From assembly GCA_022571715.1 (NCBI GenBank), contig JACZXH010000022.1, positions 1 to 44,811 of the forward strand: a stretch of 44,811 bases of DNA. Direction: 5' to 3'. The position numbers were made by a program, and so were the translations under genes. This document shows positions 8,002 through 16,251 of this stretch, in pieces. The notes below the pieces were generated by a model that was given only the letters and a program-made list of their open reading frames with translations, searched no databases and was not told the DNA's origin. Source of the DNA: Bacteroidota bacterium. GTDB lineage: Bacteria; Bacteroidota; Bacteroidia; Cytophagales; Cyclobacteriaceae. The stretch's first letter is position 1; each line of letters starts with the position of its first letter.

Positions 8002-8041
8002 TCCTTCCCGGATATTTATCGTATATTGATTCATACAAATT

Positions 8042-9436
8042 ATGAATATAGAGCAGATTTATACAGGCTGTTTGGCTCAGGGAGCATATTATATCGAAAG
8101 CGAAGGGGAGGTAGCAATTATTGATCCTTTACGCGAAACTGATCCGTATATCAATAGGGCTGCAAAGCAACATCATACCATCAAATACATATTTGAAACC
8201 CATTTTCATGCTGATTTTGTATCAGGACATGTGGATCTTGCAAATAAAACAGGTGCAAAGATCATCTTTGGACCAGGTGCAAACACGGATTACCATATTT
8301 ACGAAGCAAAAGATCAGGAAGAATTTACACTGGGAAAAATAAAAATAAAAGTGCTTCATACACCGGGTCATACTCCTGAAAGTAGCTCGTTTTTATTGAA
8401 AGATGAAACAGGAAGAGAACATGCCTTATTTTCAGGAGATACACTGTTTATCGGCGATGTGGGCAGACCCGATCTTGCAATAAAATCTGATCTTACATGT
8501 GAAGATCTTGCCGGTTTTCTGTTTGACAGTCTCAGGAGTAAGATTATGACCTTACCCGACGATGTAATTGTATATCCGGCCCACGGTGCAGGATCGGCAT
8601 GCGGTAAAAATATGAGCAGCGAAACTTTTGATACCCTCGGTAATCAGAAAAAAACAAACTATGCACTGCGGGCAGATATGACACGTGATGAATTTATAAA
8701 AGAAGTGACAGAGGATCTTTTACCACCACCACAATACTTTGCAAAAAATGCCGCGCTTAATAAATTCGGATATGAAAGTATAGATACCGTAATGAAACGG
8801 GGAGTGGTACCATTGGATGTAAAGGAATTTGATGACATTGTAAATCAAACCGGAGCGCTTGTGCTGGATACACGAGATCGAGAGACTTTTAAGGAAGGGT
8901 TTGTTCCTAACTCCATATTTATCGGGCTGGGTGGTCTATTTGCTTCGTGGGTGGGCACACTTATTCCGGATATAAAACAACCAATCGTATTAATTACAGA
9001 TGAGGGAAAGGAGGAAGAAACGGTTTTACGATTGGCAAGAGTGGGTTATGATAACACACTTGGATATCTGGAAGGAGGTTTTGTGGCGTGGAAAAATGCA
9101 GGCAAAGAAACCGAAACCATTGCAAGCATTTCTGCCGAAACTCTTGCAGACCAAATAAATGGCGGTAACCATACCCTTGTGTTGGATGTGAGGAAACCTG
9201 TAGAATATCAGTCCGAACATATTGAAAACTCGGTAAATATTCCACTGAATTATCTGAATGATTACATGGACCAGCTTACAAAAGATCATTCATATTTTAT
9301 CTACTGCCAGAGTGGCTACCGGTCTATGATTATGGCTTCAATACTTAAAGCACGCGGATTTGAACAGGTTACTGATGTGTCCAAAGGCTTTGAGGCGTTG
9401 CAACAAACAAAAGTGCCACTTACCGAGCACATGTGA
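8042..9436 (+). CDS. CstB-like persulfide dioxygenase-rhodanese fusion
   Basis: 464 residues, close to the length of S. aureus CstB. The N-terminal metallo-beta-lactamase domain has H54, H56 and D58 in HFHADF, HTPGHT, GDTLFIGDVGRPD and the CGK turn in PAHGAGSACGK, as in ETHE1-type non-heme iron persulfide dioxygenases. The middle rhodanese domain (~265-365) has lost its cysteine loop (ITDEGKEEE in its place), and the C-terminal rhodanese (~370-460) keeps C422 in YCQSGYRS. The dioxygenase oxidises persulfide to sulfite, and the rhodanese passes sulfur on to form thiosulfate. It acts in the cytoplasm. The gene follows a broken ArsR-type regulator, so its expression may be constitutive. Confidence 0.9.
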   Translation: MNIEQIYTGCLAQGAYYIESEGEVAIIDPLRETDPYINRAAKQHHTIKYIFETHFHADFVSGHVDLANKTGAKIIFGPGANTDYHIYEAKDQEEFTLGKIKIKVLHTPGHTPESSSFLLKDETGREHALFSGDTLFIGDVGRPDLAIKSDLTCEDLAGFLFDSLRSKIMTLPDDVIVYPAHGAGSACGKNMSSETFDTLGNQKKTNYALRADMTRDEFIKEVTEDLLPPPQYFAKNAALNKFGYESIDTVMKRGVVPLDVKEFDDIVNQTGALVLDTRDRETFKEGFVPNSIFIGLGGLFASWVGTLIPDIKQPIVLITDEGKEEETVLRLARVGYDNTLGYLEGGFVAWKNAGKETETIASISAETLADQINGGNHTLVLDVRKPVEYQSEHIENSVNIPLNYLNDYMDQLTKDHSYFIYCQSGYRSMIMASILKARGFEQVTDVSKGFEALQQTKVPLTEHM

Positions 9437-9462
9437 TTCACAAAGCTGTAATTCGTCGTATT

Positions 9463-9479
9463 AATTTTTATTAAAAATT
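9463..9479. terminator. AT-only hairpin between convergent genes
   Basis: AATTTTT and AAAAATT face each other across three bases, midway between the stops of two convergent genes (9436 and 9490). The T runs on both strands would suit a weak bidirectional terminator. Confidence 0.35.
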
Positions 9480-9489
9480 CCACGGCGAC

Positions 9490-10314
9490 TTACTGATTTT
9501 TGTAGGAGTAATAACACGATTTGATTGCCAGTAGAAAATCGTACTCGTTTGCTCTGAGTACAAAACTCTGTGGTAGATTACAAAACACTTTAAACCGATC
9601 CAGTTCTTCTCCATAAAGACCTGTCAATTCCCAGATTAAGTCACTTTCAAACCGTATATCAACCCTAGTACGTACCTCATCCAGCTTCAGGATAGCTTTC
9701 AATTTGCGTTTTTCCTTTCCTTCACGACTGAACCAGTCCCACAACAACGAAGCGGGGTTCATAATGCCCGGCTCCACAGGTACTGGATCACCCTGCAATG
9801 TACCGTAACTTATATTTTTAAGCGGATTCGGAGGATTTTCACGCCTCAACATCGATTCTGTAACTTCCTTTTTACTGAAAATAATCACATTTTTCAGTGG
9901 TGTCGTACTTCTTTGAAGAATTATTTTATAATAATACACTTCGCCTTGATAACCGCCAGGTATTGAAAAGTAATATGGTTCATAACCTATTGAAGTAAAC
10001 TGTACTACATGAATTTTTGAAACATACATGGAGAAAAAACCGGAGGAATCGGTAATGGTAATCTGGTGATTATTTCTGTTATATAAATGAACATCCGCAA
10101 GGGGTGTTACACTGTCTTCAAGTACTATCTCTCCTGTAAATAGGATTAAACCCTCCGTGGTACCATACTGGCCAATTACCATTTGAGAAACCAGGCAGAA
10201 TATGAAAGAAAAAAGAAATACTTTCAAATTAAAAGCAGGGCCATATTTAACCTTCATTGGGGAAAATGTGTCTGATTTAGAAACATCCGTATCGGTCAAA
10301 TATTTTGAAGGCAA
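9490..10314 (-). CDS. exported protein with carboxypeptidase-like regulatory domain
   Basis: 274 codons are open, but the ATG at 10257 is the better start. It places a signal peptide (LKVFLFSFIFCLVSQMVIGQ) near the N-terminus and leaves about 90 bases for promoters before the divergent hydrolase gene. The first ~100 mature residues form a CarboxypepD_reg-like beta sandwich (FTGEIVLEDSVTPLADVHLYN, TDSSGFFSM, SIGYEPY), the fold found at the N-terminus of many Bacteroidota surface proteins. The second half, with NPASLLWDWFSREGKEKRKL, is conserved-looking, but I do not know its function. It is probably periplasmic or outer-membrane associated. Confidence 0.75.
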   Translation of the reverse strand: MPSKYLTDTDVSKSDTFSPMKVKYGPAFNLKVFLFSFIFCLVSQMVIGQYGTTEGLILFTGEIVLEDSVTPLADVHLYNRNNHQITITDSSGFFSMYVSKIHVVQFTSIGYEPYYFSIPGGYQGEVYYYKIILQRSTTPLKNVIIFSKKEVTESMLRRENPPNPLKNISYGTLQGDPVPVEPGIMNPASLLWDWFSREGKEKRKLKAILKLDEVRTRVDIRFESDLIWELTGLYGEELDRFKVFCNLPQSFVLRANEYDFLLAIKSCYYSYKNQ

Positions 10315-10346
10315 ACGGTTAATTAAAAATTTTATTAAATTGAATT

Positions 10347-11441
10347 ATGGTTCGTGTTGGCACATTCAGATTGTTATTATTGTTTTTGATAAGCAGTATG
10401 CAATTATATGCCCAGCAGGCTGCAAAAATACCAAAACAAGAGCAAATTCATTCGCTAATCCGGTTTTATACGGAAGAAAAGGATTTTAACGGCAATGTGC
10501 TCATTGCCGAGCATGGGAAAATAATTTATGAAAATGCAATTGGCTGGGCGGATATCAAGAATAATGAAGGCCTCACACTCAGCACACCATTTTATCTTGC
10601 TTCCATATCAAAATCTTTTACAGCCCTGTGTGTGATGATGCTGAAGGAGGAAGGCAAACTGAATTATAATGACAAAATATACATGTATTTCCCTGAACTT
10701 GGTGACCTCGCAAAAAAAATAAGTATCCGAAATCTTTTGCAGCATACTTCCGGCTTGCCGGATTACATAAAAATGGGCTGGGATGAGCGCGGTCTGACCA
10801 CCGCCCAACTTTATGGCAAATTGATAAACAACGTAAATCAACTAAAATTCAAACCCGGATATAAGTTCAGGTATAATAATTCCGGATATGTTTTGCTGGC
10901 CCTGATTGTAGAAAAAGCTTCTGGGGTGCCATTCTATATGTTTGTAAAAAATCGTATTTGTACACCCCTGGGTATGAAGAATACCTGGGTGTATGACATT
11001 CGTTCACCTGAACGCAACAAGCCAGGTAGAGCAATTGGATACCGGTCTAACTTAAAGAAGACGGATGATTATTACCTTCTTACCTGGGGAGACGGAGGAA
11101 TTTATTCCAGCGTTGAAGATCTTTTTATTCTGGACAGAGCACTTTATGCGGAGAAACTGGTATCCGCAATAACACTGGAAGAAGCATATACACAGGTCAT
11201 CCTGGCTAACGGCACCACAAAAAATTACGGATTCGGCTGGGTGATCGGTAACAACCTGAATGGGAAAACAATTTCGCATACCGGAGGATTGGCCGGATTT
11301 CGCAATCATTTCGAGAGACAGATAGATGTGGAAAATACGATCATTATTCTGACTAATACCAGTAACAATTATATTACGGAAATGCGCAACATACTTGTTA
11401 AGATACTCGATGGCCGCCCCTATGAATTTCCGGAGAACTGA
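10347..11441 (+). CDS. exported class-C beta-lactamase-like serine hydrolase
   Basis: 364 residues with a signal peptide ending near LYAQ. The penicillin-binding fold carries the nucleophile motif S86-I-S-K89 (LASISKSFTAL), the tyrosine motif Y176-N-N178 (RYNNSGYVLL), and H311-T-G-G in place of the KTG box. This pattern fits the esterase/D-aminopeptidase-like branch of the beta-lactamase superfamily rather than a true AmpC enzyme. It would act on an ester or D-peptide substrate outside the cytoplasm. It is divergent from the gene at 9490 and upstream of the TPR-CHAT gene, from which 108 bases and a promoter-like element separate it. Confidence 0.9.
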   Translation: MVRVGTFRLLLLFLISSMQLYAQQAAKIPKQEQIHSLIRFYTEEKDFNGNVLIAEHGKIIYENAIGWADIKNNEGLTLSTPFYLASISKSFTALCVMMLKEEGKLNYNDKIYMYFPELGDLAKKISIRNLLQHTSGLPDYIKMGWDERGLTTAQLYGKLINNVNQLKFKPGYKFRYNNSGYVLLALIVEKASGVPFYMFVKNRICTPLGMKNTWVYDIRSPERNKPGRAIGYRSNLKKTDDYYLLTWGDGGIYSSVEDLFILDRALYAEKLVSAITLEEAYTQVILANGTTKNYGFGWVIGNNLNGKTISHTGGLAGFRNHFERQIDVENTIIILTNTSNNYITEMRNILVKILDGRPYEFPEN

Positions 11442-11498
11442 ATTAGCTCATTTTTATCCTTTGATGAGAACCCTTACATGGTTTGATTAAAGTCATAC

Positions 11499-11529
11499 TT
11501 CGGAAATCCGGATGAATCGCTTAAATTTG
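11499..11529 (+). promoter_or_regulatory. Bacteroidota-type promoter for the TPR-CHAT gene
   Basis: TTCG (11499-11502), a 19-base spacer, then TAAATTTG (11522-11529) matches the TTTG-N19-TAnnTTTG consensus with one mismatch. It lies 20 bases before the TTG start at 11550. Confidence 0.5.
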
Positions 11530-11549
11530 AATGAATTAATACAGTTTTT

Positions 11550-14500
11550 TTGAATTTCCTCCGAATTTGTTACCTGGTTATTGCCGTTACATTCCTTGGT
11601 GGTCTGTACAATGCCTTATACGGACAAAAACAGACTCATAATGGTTTCAGATATTTTCCTCCGGCGCGGGTAGGGCAGGCTGCTGCATTGGATGAAATTG
11701 AAGATCTATTACTACAAAAGGATTGGGAGGCTATGCTAAAGCGTATTGAAGTATATGGTGTAAAATATACGGATGATACGACTTCACTGATCTACCTTCA
11801 AAACCGGAAAGCCAATGCCCTGATTGCATTACGAGAATATGAAAAAGCACTGCATGCATTAGAAAACGTTACGGGCTACTTTCACAACAATGGACTGCTG
11901 CATGAAGCTGAGTATCATACACTTCGTGGTATAAGCATGCATCATCTTGGCCGTCAAGCAGAAGCAAGAAGTTCACTTGTAAGAGCTGTTTCCGTGCGTG
12001 AGGAACAGGGATCGAAAAAGGATCATGCATACAGTCTGTTTGTATTGGGCAAGATTTACAGGTATGGTTTTTTAGAAAGCTCCAGGGCCTGGGAGTTGTT
12101 TGTACGCAGCATGAATTTGCTTGATGAATACAATGAAAATGAACCTTTGAAAGGGTTGCTCTACTATGAATTAGGGATGACTGCATTTGCATTGGGAAAA
12201 GTAGAAGAGAGCGGACAATGGGCACGCAGAGCAATGGTAACTTTTAACACGCTTACCTTTACGCGTGACGATTCGTTTTATTATCCTGAAATCGCAAATA
12301 CATGGAAATTACTTGGGATTTATTATTTCAATGTTGATTTGGATGAAAGCATGAAGGCAACCGAGGAGGCTATTTCTATTATTCAAAAGCATGAGGGCTC
12401 GGAAGCATTCGACCTTGGAAGATATTATAATAACCTGGGTAGTATTTACCAGTTTAAAGGGGAAATTACCAAAGCTGCCTCATATTATCATAAGGGACTA
12501 AAAATTAACCAAAAGTACCTGTATAATCAGGATCGAATATCAAACAGCTATTTTAACCTGGGCGAAAACCTGGGAATACAAGGTTTTATGGATTCGGCAT
12601 TGTTTTATTACAAAAAATGCCTTGTGGAGCGGGAAAAATATTATCCAAAAGCAAACGGGGAGATTTTTACCTTGTATTCGCATCTGGCCGGTTTGTATTT
12701 TGAATACAGTATGCTGGATTCTGCACTGCACTATAACCTGAAAGCCTTGACAGAATTTGTAAATAATTATGATCCTGAATCGGTATTTGATAACCCTGAT
12801 TTCATTCCGGATACCTACAATCAAACGTACATTTTTACTCTTTCTAACAAATCAAAAATCATGTACGACATGTATTTTTCTAACAATGAAGTGGGCAGTC
12901 ACTGGCTTTACGGGGGGCTGGAAACTTTCATGCTGGCCGACAGTGTACTACAGGTTCAGAAATCACAGATGATATTTGACCAAACCCGTGTAAGTTATGC
13001 GCAGACATTCAAAGGAATGTACGAAGAGGGTATTGAAAATTCACTAAAAGCGTTTTTAGTAACAGGGGATGACCGGTTTGTTGCCAGCCTGATCACAAGC
13101 ATGGAACGAAACAAAGCAAATGTATTGATGGATAATATCATTACGTCCAGAATGTTGGATACAACGCAGGTTGTATCAGGTGTATTGGAAAAAGATAAAT
13201 TACTCAAGAAGACCTATGCCGAGACCGAACTGGCGCTTATACGTGCCACAGCGGAGAATGATAAAAAACTGATGAACCAACTAAACGACTCTTTGTTTAT
13301 CATATCCCGTATGCAAATTCAATATCGTGAAAGCTACTACAGCACGTTACTGAAAGGAAATGCCATCCAAACCAACACGTTTGATTTACAGGCTATGAAC
13401 ATCCCGGACAGTCTCCGGATCCTGGAATATTTCTGGGGCGATTCCGCGTTATATATCATAGATATTGACAAACAGGGTACAAAAGTATTCCGGCGGCAGC
13501 AGGTAGATTCAATACGATATCTTGTCAATGGGTTTACACGGTTTGTTTCGGATGTACATATAAACTCGGGAATCCGGATAGCTGACGAGTTCCAGACATT
13601 TGCTTCCGGGTTGTTCCGCATTCTGATTCCCGAATACGATCCTGACGACAAACGGAAATTGCTGATCATTCCGGACGGCTTACTGAACCAGGTACCTTTT
13701 GAAGCGCTGATAACTGAAAAAACGCCACAGACAACAACGAATTATAAGTCGCTGAAATACCTGGTGAAAGAAACAAATGTATCTTATTCCTACTCACTGG
13801 AATATTATTTTGATGAATGGGACAATGCCGGTTCCGGAGATAGGGTGATTGCGCTGGCATACTCAGGGACCCTGGAGTCTGAGGCACTTCCCGGAACGTA
13901 TGCGGAAGTAAACGGAATTAAAGAATATTATTCCGGTAGTTTCCTGATCGGAATGGAGGCTACCAAATCAAAATTTCTGAAGCAGGCCTCGGAATTTGAT
14001 ATTATTCATATGGGTTTGCATGGGTTTGCCGATAGCGAAGAACCCCTGAATAATTACCTGCTTTTCCCTCCGGAAGAAATGAATGGAGATGCAGAAAAGC
14101 TTTTTGCCCATGACCTGTACGGCCTTGATCTCAAGGCAAAGTTGGCGGTGCTGAGCGCCTGCGATACTGGCATTGGCAAGATGCTGAAAGGGGAAGGGGT
14201 ATATAGCCTTGCCTATGCGTTCTCCTATGCCGGTGTACCCGAAGTGGTCATGAGCTTATGGAAAATTGAAGACCGGGCAACCTCTTCCATCATTCAGCGG
14301 TTTTATGCCCACCTGAGTGAAGGAAATTCCTCGGGGCACGCGCTCACCCTTGCCAAACGCGATTACCTACATAATGCCGACAATTTTACCGCCCACCCCT
14401 CACGATGGGCAGGCATGATCGCCGTTACCAAACAGGCACACACACGTCCAGATCCGTTTAACATGCGGTGGATTTGGGTAGGAATAGCGATTGTATTGAT

Positions 14501-14564
14501 TGCCTCGTTATTTTATTCCCGGTACCGGTTAAAAAACAAAAAGCCTGAACTACCATCATTCTGA
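11550..14564 (+). CDS. exported TPR-CHAT caspase-like peptidase with C-terminal membrane anchor
   Basis: 1004 residues from a TTG start; no in-frame ATG would keep the signal peptide (FLRICYLVIAVTFLGGLYNA). Residues ~50-480 are helical TPR-type repeats (AASYYHKGLKINQKY is typical), followed by a helical linker and a CHAT domain at ~640-955. The catalytic pair is H824 in HMGLHGF and C871 in LSACDTG. A membrane helix (~974-990) and a basic tail end the protein, so the peptidase should face the periplasm. It is convergent with an operon of ECF sigma, membrane anti-sigma and lipoprotein. TPR-CHAT proteases elsewhere cleave regulatory partners after the TPR part senses a signal, which makes the anti-sigma a plausible but unproven target. 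The last codons and the stop are supplied by an intergenic repeat. Confidence 0.92.
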   Translation: MNFLRICYLVIAVTFLGGLYNALYGQKQTHNGFRYFPPARVGQAAALDEIEDLLLQKDWEAMLKRIEVYGVKYTDDTTSLIYLQNRKANALIALREYEKALHALENVTGYFHNNGLLHEAEYHTLRGISMHHLGRQAEARSSLVRAVSVREEQGSKKDHAYSLFVLGKIYRYGFLESSRAWELFVRSMNLLDEYNENEPLKGLLYYELGMTAFALGKVEESGQWARRAMVTFNTLTFTRDDSFYYPEIANTWKLLGIYYFNVDLDESMKATEEAISIIQKHEGSEAFDLGRYYNNLGSIYQFKGEITKAASYYHKGLKINQKYLYNQDRISNSYFNLGENLGIQGFMDSALFYYKKCLVEREKYYPKANGEIFTLYSHLAGLYFEYSMLDSALHYNLKALTEFVNNYDPESVFDNPDFIPDTYNQTYIFTLSNKSKIMYDMYFSNNEVGSHWLYGGLETFMLADSVLQVQKSQMIFDQTRVSYAQTFKGMYEEGIENSLKAFLVTGDDRFVASLITSMERNKANVLMDNIITSRMLDTTQVVSGVLEKDKLLKKTYAETELALIRATAENDKKLMNQLNDSLFIISRMQIQYRESYYSTLLKGNAIQTNTFDLQAMNIPDSLRILEYFWGDSALYIIDIDKQGTKVFRRQQVDSIRYLVNGFTRFVSDVHINSGIRIADEFQTFASGLFRILIPEYDPDDKRKLLIIPDGLLNQVPFEALITEKTPQTTTNYKSLKYLVKETNVSYSYSLEYYFDEWDNAGSGDRVIALAYSGTLESEALPGTYAEVNGIKEYYSGSFLIGMEATKSKFLKQASEFDIIHMGLHGFADSEEPLNNYLLFPPEEMNGDAEKLFAHDLYGLDLKAKLAVLSACDTGIGKMLKGEGVYSLAYAFSYAGVPEVVMSLWKIEDRATSSIIQRFYAHLSEGNSSGHALTLAKRDYLHNADNFTAHPSRWAGMIAVTKQAHTRPDPFNMRWIWVGIAIVLIASLFYSRYRLKNKKPELPSF

Positions 14565-14650
14565 CCGTAGGGAAGCTTGGCCTGCCGGCAGGCAGGAATC
14601 TGTATATTTATACTAACAGATCCTTCGCTTCGCTCAGGATGTCGATGGGT
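14554..14650. repeat. hairpin intergenic repeat, copy 1
   Basis: The left arm CATCATTCTGACCGTAGGGA and the right arm with GATCCTTCGCTTCGCTCAGG (inside 14619-14650) are imperfect inverted repeats around a TCTGTATATTTATACTAACAG core. A perfect 12-bp palindrome CCTGCCGGCAGG (14581-14592) sits in between. The style matches dispersed non-coding hairpin repeats of Bacteroidota genomes. The left arm overlaps the last three codons and stop of the TPR-CHAT gene. Confidence 0.7.
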
Positions 14651-14703
14651 TAATGGAGTGTGGTTTAATTGAGAGTTGATCTACAAAAATAGCATCAAAA
14701 CCT

Positions 14704-14784
14704 CGTCATTCTGACTGAAAGGAAGAATCTGTATATTCAGTGTGTACTGTTAGTTTGAGATTTTTCATTCCAATCAGAATGACG
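14704..14784. repeat. hairpin intergenic repeat, copy 2
   Basis: 27-base arms (14704-14730 and 14758-14784) are inverted with 4 mismatches; the outer 11 bases, CGTCATTCTGA/TCAGAATGACG, pair perfectly. It shares GAATCTGTATATT with copy 1, so both belong to one family. No coding capacity is seen from 14565 to 14873; the stretch is mostly these two repeats. Confidence 0.75.
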
Positions 14785-14873
14785 AATTTTCCAAAGACTC
14801 TTTGCTTTGTTCTGAGAAATCGGACGCTTGCGCCGGTTGTTTACTAAAACAGGAATTCCCGCTCTTCTGTTTA

Positions 14874-15470
14874 CTATTCCTGAACTGTAGTCATATCTAC
14901 CCCGGTTACAATAAACATGCAGTAATTTCCCTTAACCTTAGCTTCCCCATTGCTATTTTTTTTTATTGCCTGAACTTTAAAAAGATTCAAAGAATCAATT
15001 TTTAAATGAATATGATTTTGTAATTCAGTAAAATCATTATCAATATCTACGCTATCATCTAATACCACAAAGGGGAAATATCCAATCCTATCTGAGTGTT
15101 CGATTTTGCTATAAAAGGTAACATTTCCACCCCGAATTATGCCGTTGTATCTGAAGTAAATGGTATCCTTTACAATACTAGTTAATGTAGATTCTCCTCG
15201 ATGCATGTGCGCTTGATTGGTTTGGTGGCGTATCCCTTCCTGATCAATTTCAATAGTTACATTACCATCTTGTATGTCTTTCAGTATTTGCTCCATGTCT
15301 TCGCATTTATTCCATTTAAAACCAAAGAGGCTCTTTCCCTGGTCTTCGGTTTCTTGTAAAGCTTCTGCTTCTGCATCCGCTTCTGTCTCTGCCTTTTGCT
15401 CAGCCTGTTCGCAAGAAACAGCCAAAAAAGCTGCTAACAATACATAAATTAAATTTTTCATGGTTTTCAT
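14874..15470 (-). CDS. lipoprotein in the ECF sigma operon
   Basis: 198 residues with a lipoprotein signal: MKTMKNLIYVLLAAFLAVSC, lipidated Cys20. A short acidic, Ala/Glu-rich linker follows, then a domain of alternating strands that I do not recognise. It is the third gene of a minus-strand run (sigma, anti-sigma, lipoprotein), 29 bases behind the anti-sigma gene, so it is probably cotranscribed. Its place at the cell surface or periplasmic face suggests it could be an input or output of that sigma pathway. That role is inferred from position only. Confidence 0.8.
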   Translation of the reverse strand: MKTMKNLIYVLLAAFLAVSCEQAEQKAETEADAEAEALQETEDQGKSLFGFKWNKCEDMEQILKDIQDGNVTIEIDQEGIRHQTNQAHMHRGESTLTSIVKDTIYFRYNGIIRGGNVTFYSKIEHSDRIGYFPFVVLDDSVDIDNDFTELQNHIHLKIDSLNLFKVQAIKKNSNGEAKVKGNYCMFIVTGVDMTTVQE

Positions 15471-15499
15471 AGTTTTAGTGGTTTGGGGTTATTGATTAA

Positions 15500-16240
15500 T
15501 TAAAGTTGATTTAAAATTTCATTTGCGTTGGACTGATATGGATTATCGCTTTCTGAAAGCGTTTCAAATACTTCCTGTGCATTTGGTATATCGTCCATTT
15601 TCAGGTAAGTAAGCCCGGAATACCACAAGACCTGCCAGTTTAAGCTGCTTGTTTTTTGTTGTGCGTCTTTAAAGGATAATAAAGCTTTTTCCGGTTTTCC
15701 GGTTTCCAGGTAGCAGATGCCTTCATACAGGTACAGGAATCCCGTCTTTTCATTTTCGGGAATCTGGCCGATAATATTCAGCGCTTTTTCGAAATCACTC
15801 CGGTCATAAAAGTCCATGGCAGCGCCTGTGGAATTTTCAGGATAGGTTTCGCCACGCACATTGGGTTCGATAAGGTTCGGATAAGATTCGTAATAGGCTA
15901 AATACAGTTCACCGGCTTGCGGGCCTGTAAAAAACAGGGCATAAACAACGGCAATTGCTGCGATCACAGCCGCGGCTGTAACATAGCCCCATACAGCGAA
16001 CGTACTTGTTTTCTTTTCAGCTTTAAATACAGGCATCATCCGTTCCTTGGCGGCAAGCGATTCACGTATATCCTTTTTAAATGCCCGTGAAATTCCATTT
16101 TGAAAAAATTTAATATCCTCGAGAATCTCACGTAATTCCTGCTCCTCTTTCAAACGTTGTTCGAAACGCTCCTTTTCACTTTCGTTAAGATCACCTTTAA
16201 TATAATCCTCGGCTAATTGTATGTCTTGCTCCTGATCCAT
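15500..16240 (-). CDS. membrane anti-sigma factor-like protein with periplasmic TPR region
   Basis: The open frame reaches 16309, but the ATG at 16240 (MDQEQDIQLAEDYIKG) lies 11 bases after the sigma stop and fits the family; that gives 246 residues. The N-terminal ~75 residues resemble the sigma-binding part of bacterial anti-sigma factors (EDYIKGDLNESEKERFEQRL), without a zinc-binding HxxxCxxC motif. One membrane helix follows (~80-106). The remaining ~140 residues are helical repeats of TPR type (ALLSFKDAQQK, SGLTYLKMDDIPNAQEVFE) and should be periplasmic. It would hold the sigma factor at the membrane and respond to an outside signal. The TPR-CHAT protein faces the same compartment. Confidence 0.85.
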   Translation of the reverse strand: MDQEQDIQLAEDYIKGDLNESEKERFEQRLKEEQELREILEDIKFFQNGISRAFKKDIRESLAAKERMMPVFKAEKKTSTFAVWGYVTAAAVIAAIAVVYALFFTGPQAGELYLAYYESYPNLIEPNVRGETYPENSTGAAMDFYDRSDFEKALNIIGQIPENEKTGFLYLYEGICYLETGKPEKALLSFKDAQQKTSSLNWQVLWYSGLTYLKMDDIPNAQEVFETLSESDNPYQSNANEILNQL

Positions 16241-16251
16241 TATTAAAACCG

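Noticed and set aside
14802-15005. 67-codon plus-strand ORF before the lipoprotein gene
   Set aside because: It lies largely opposite the lipoprotein's 3' end and has a low-complexity, Cys/Leu/Phe-rich composition without a family match.
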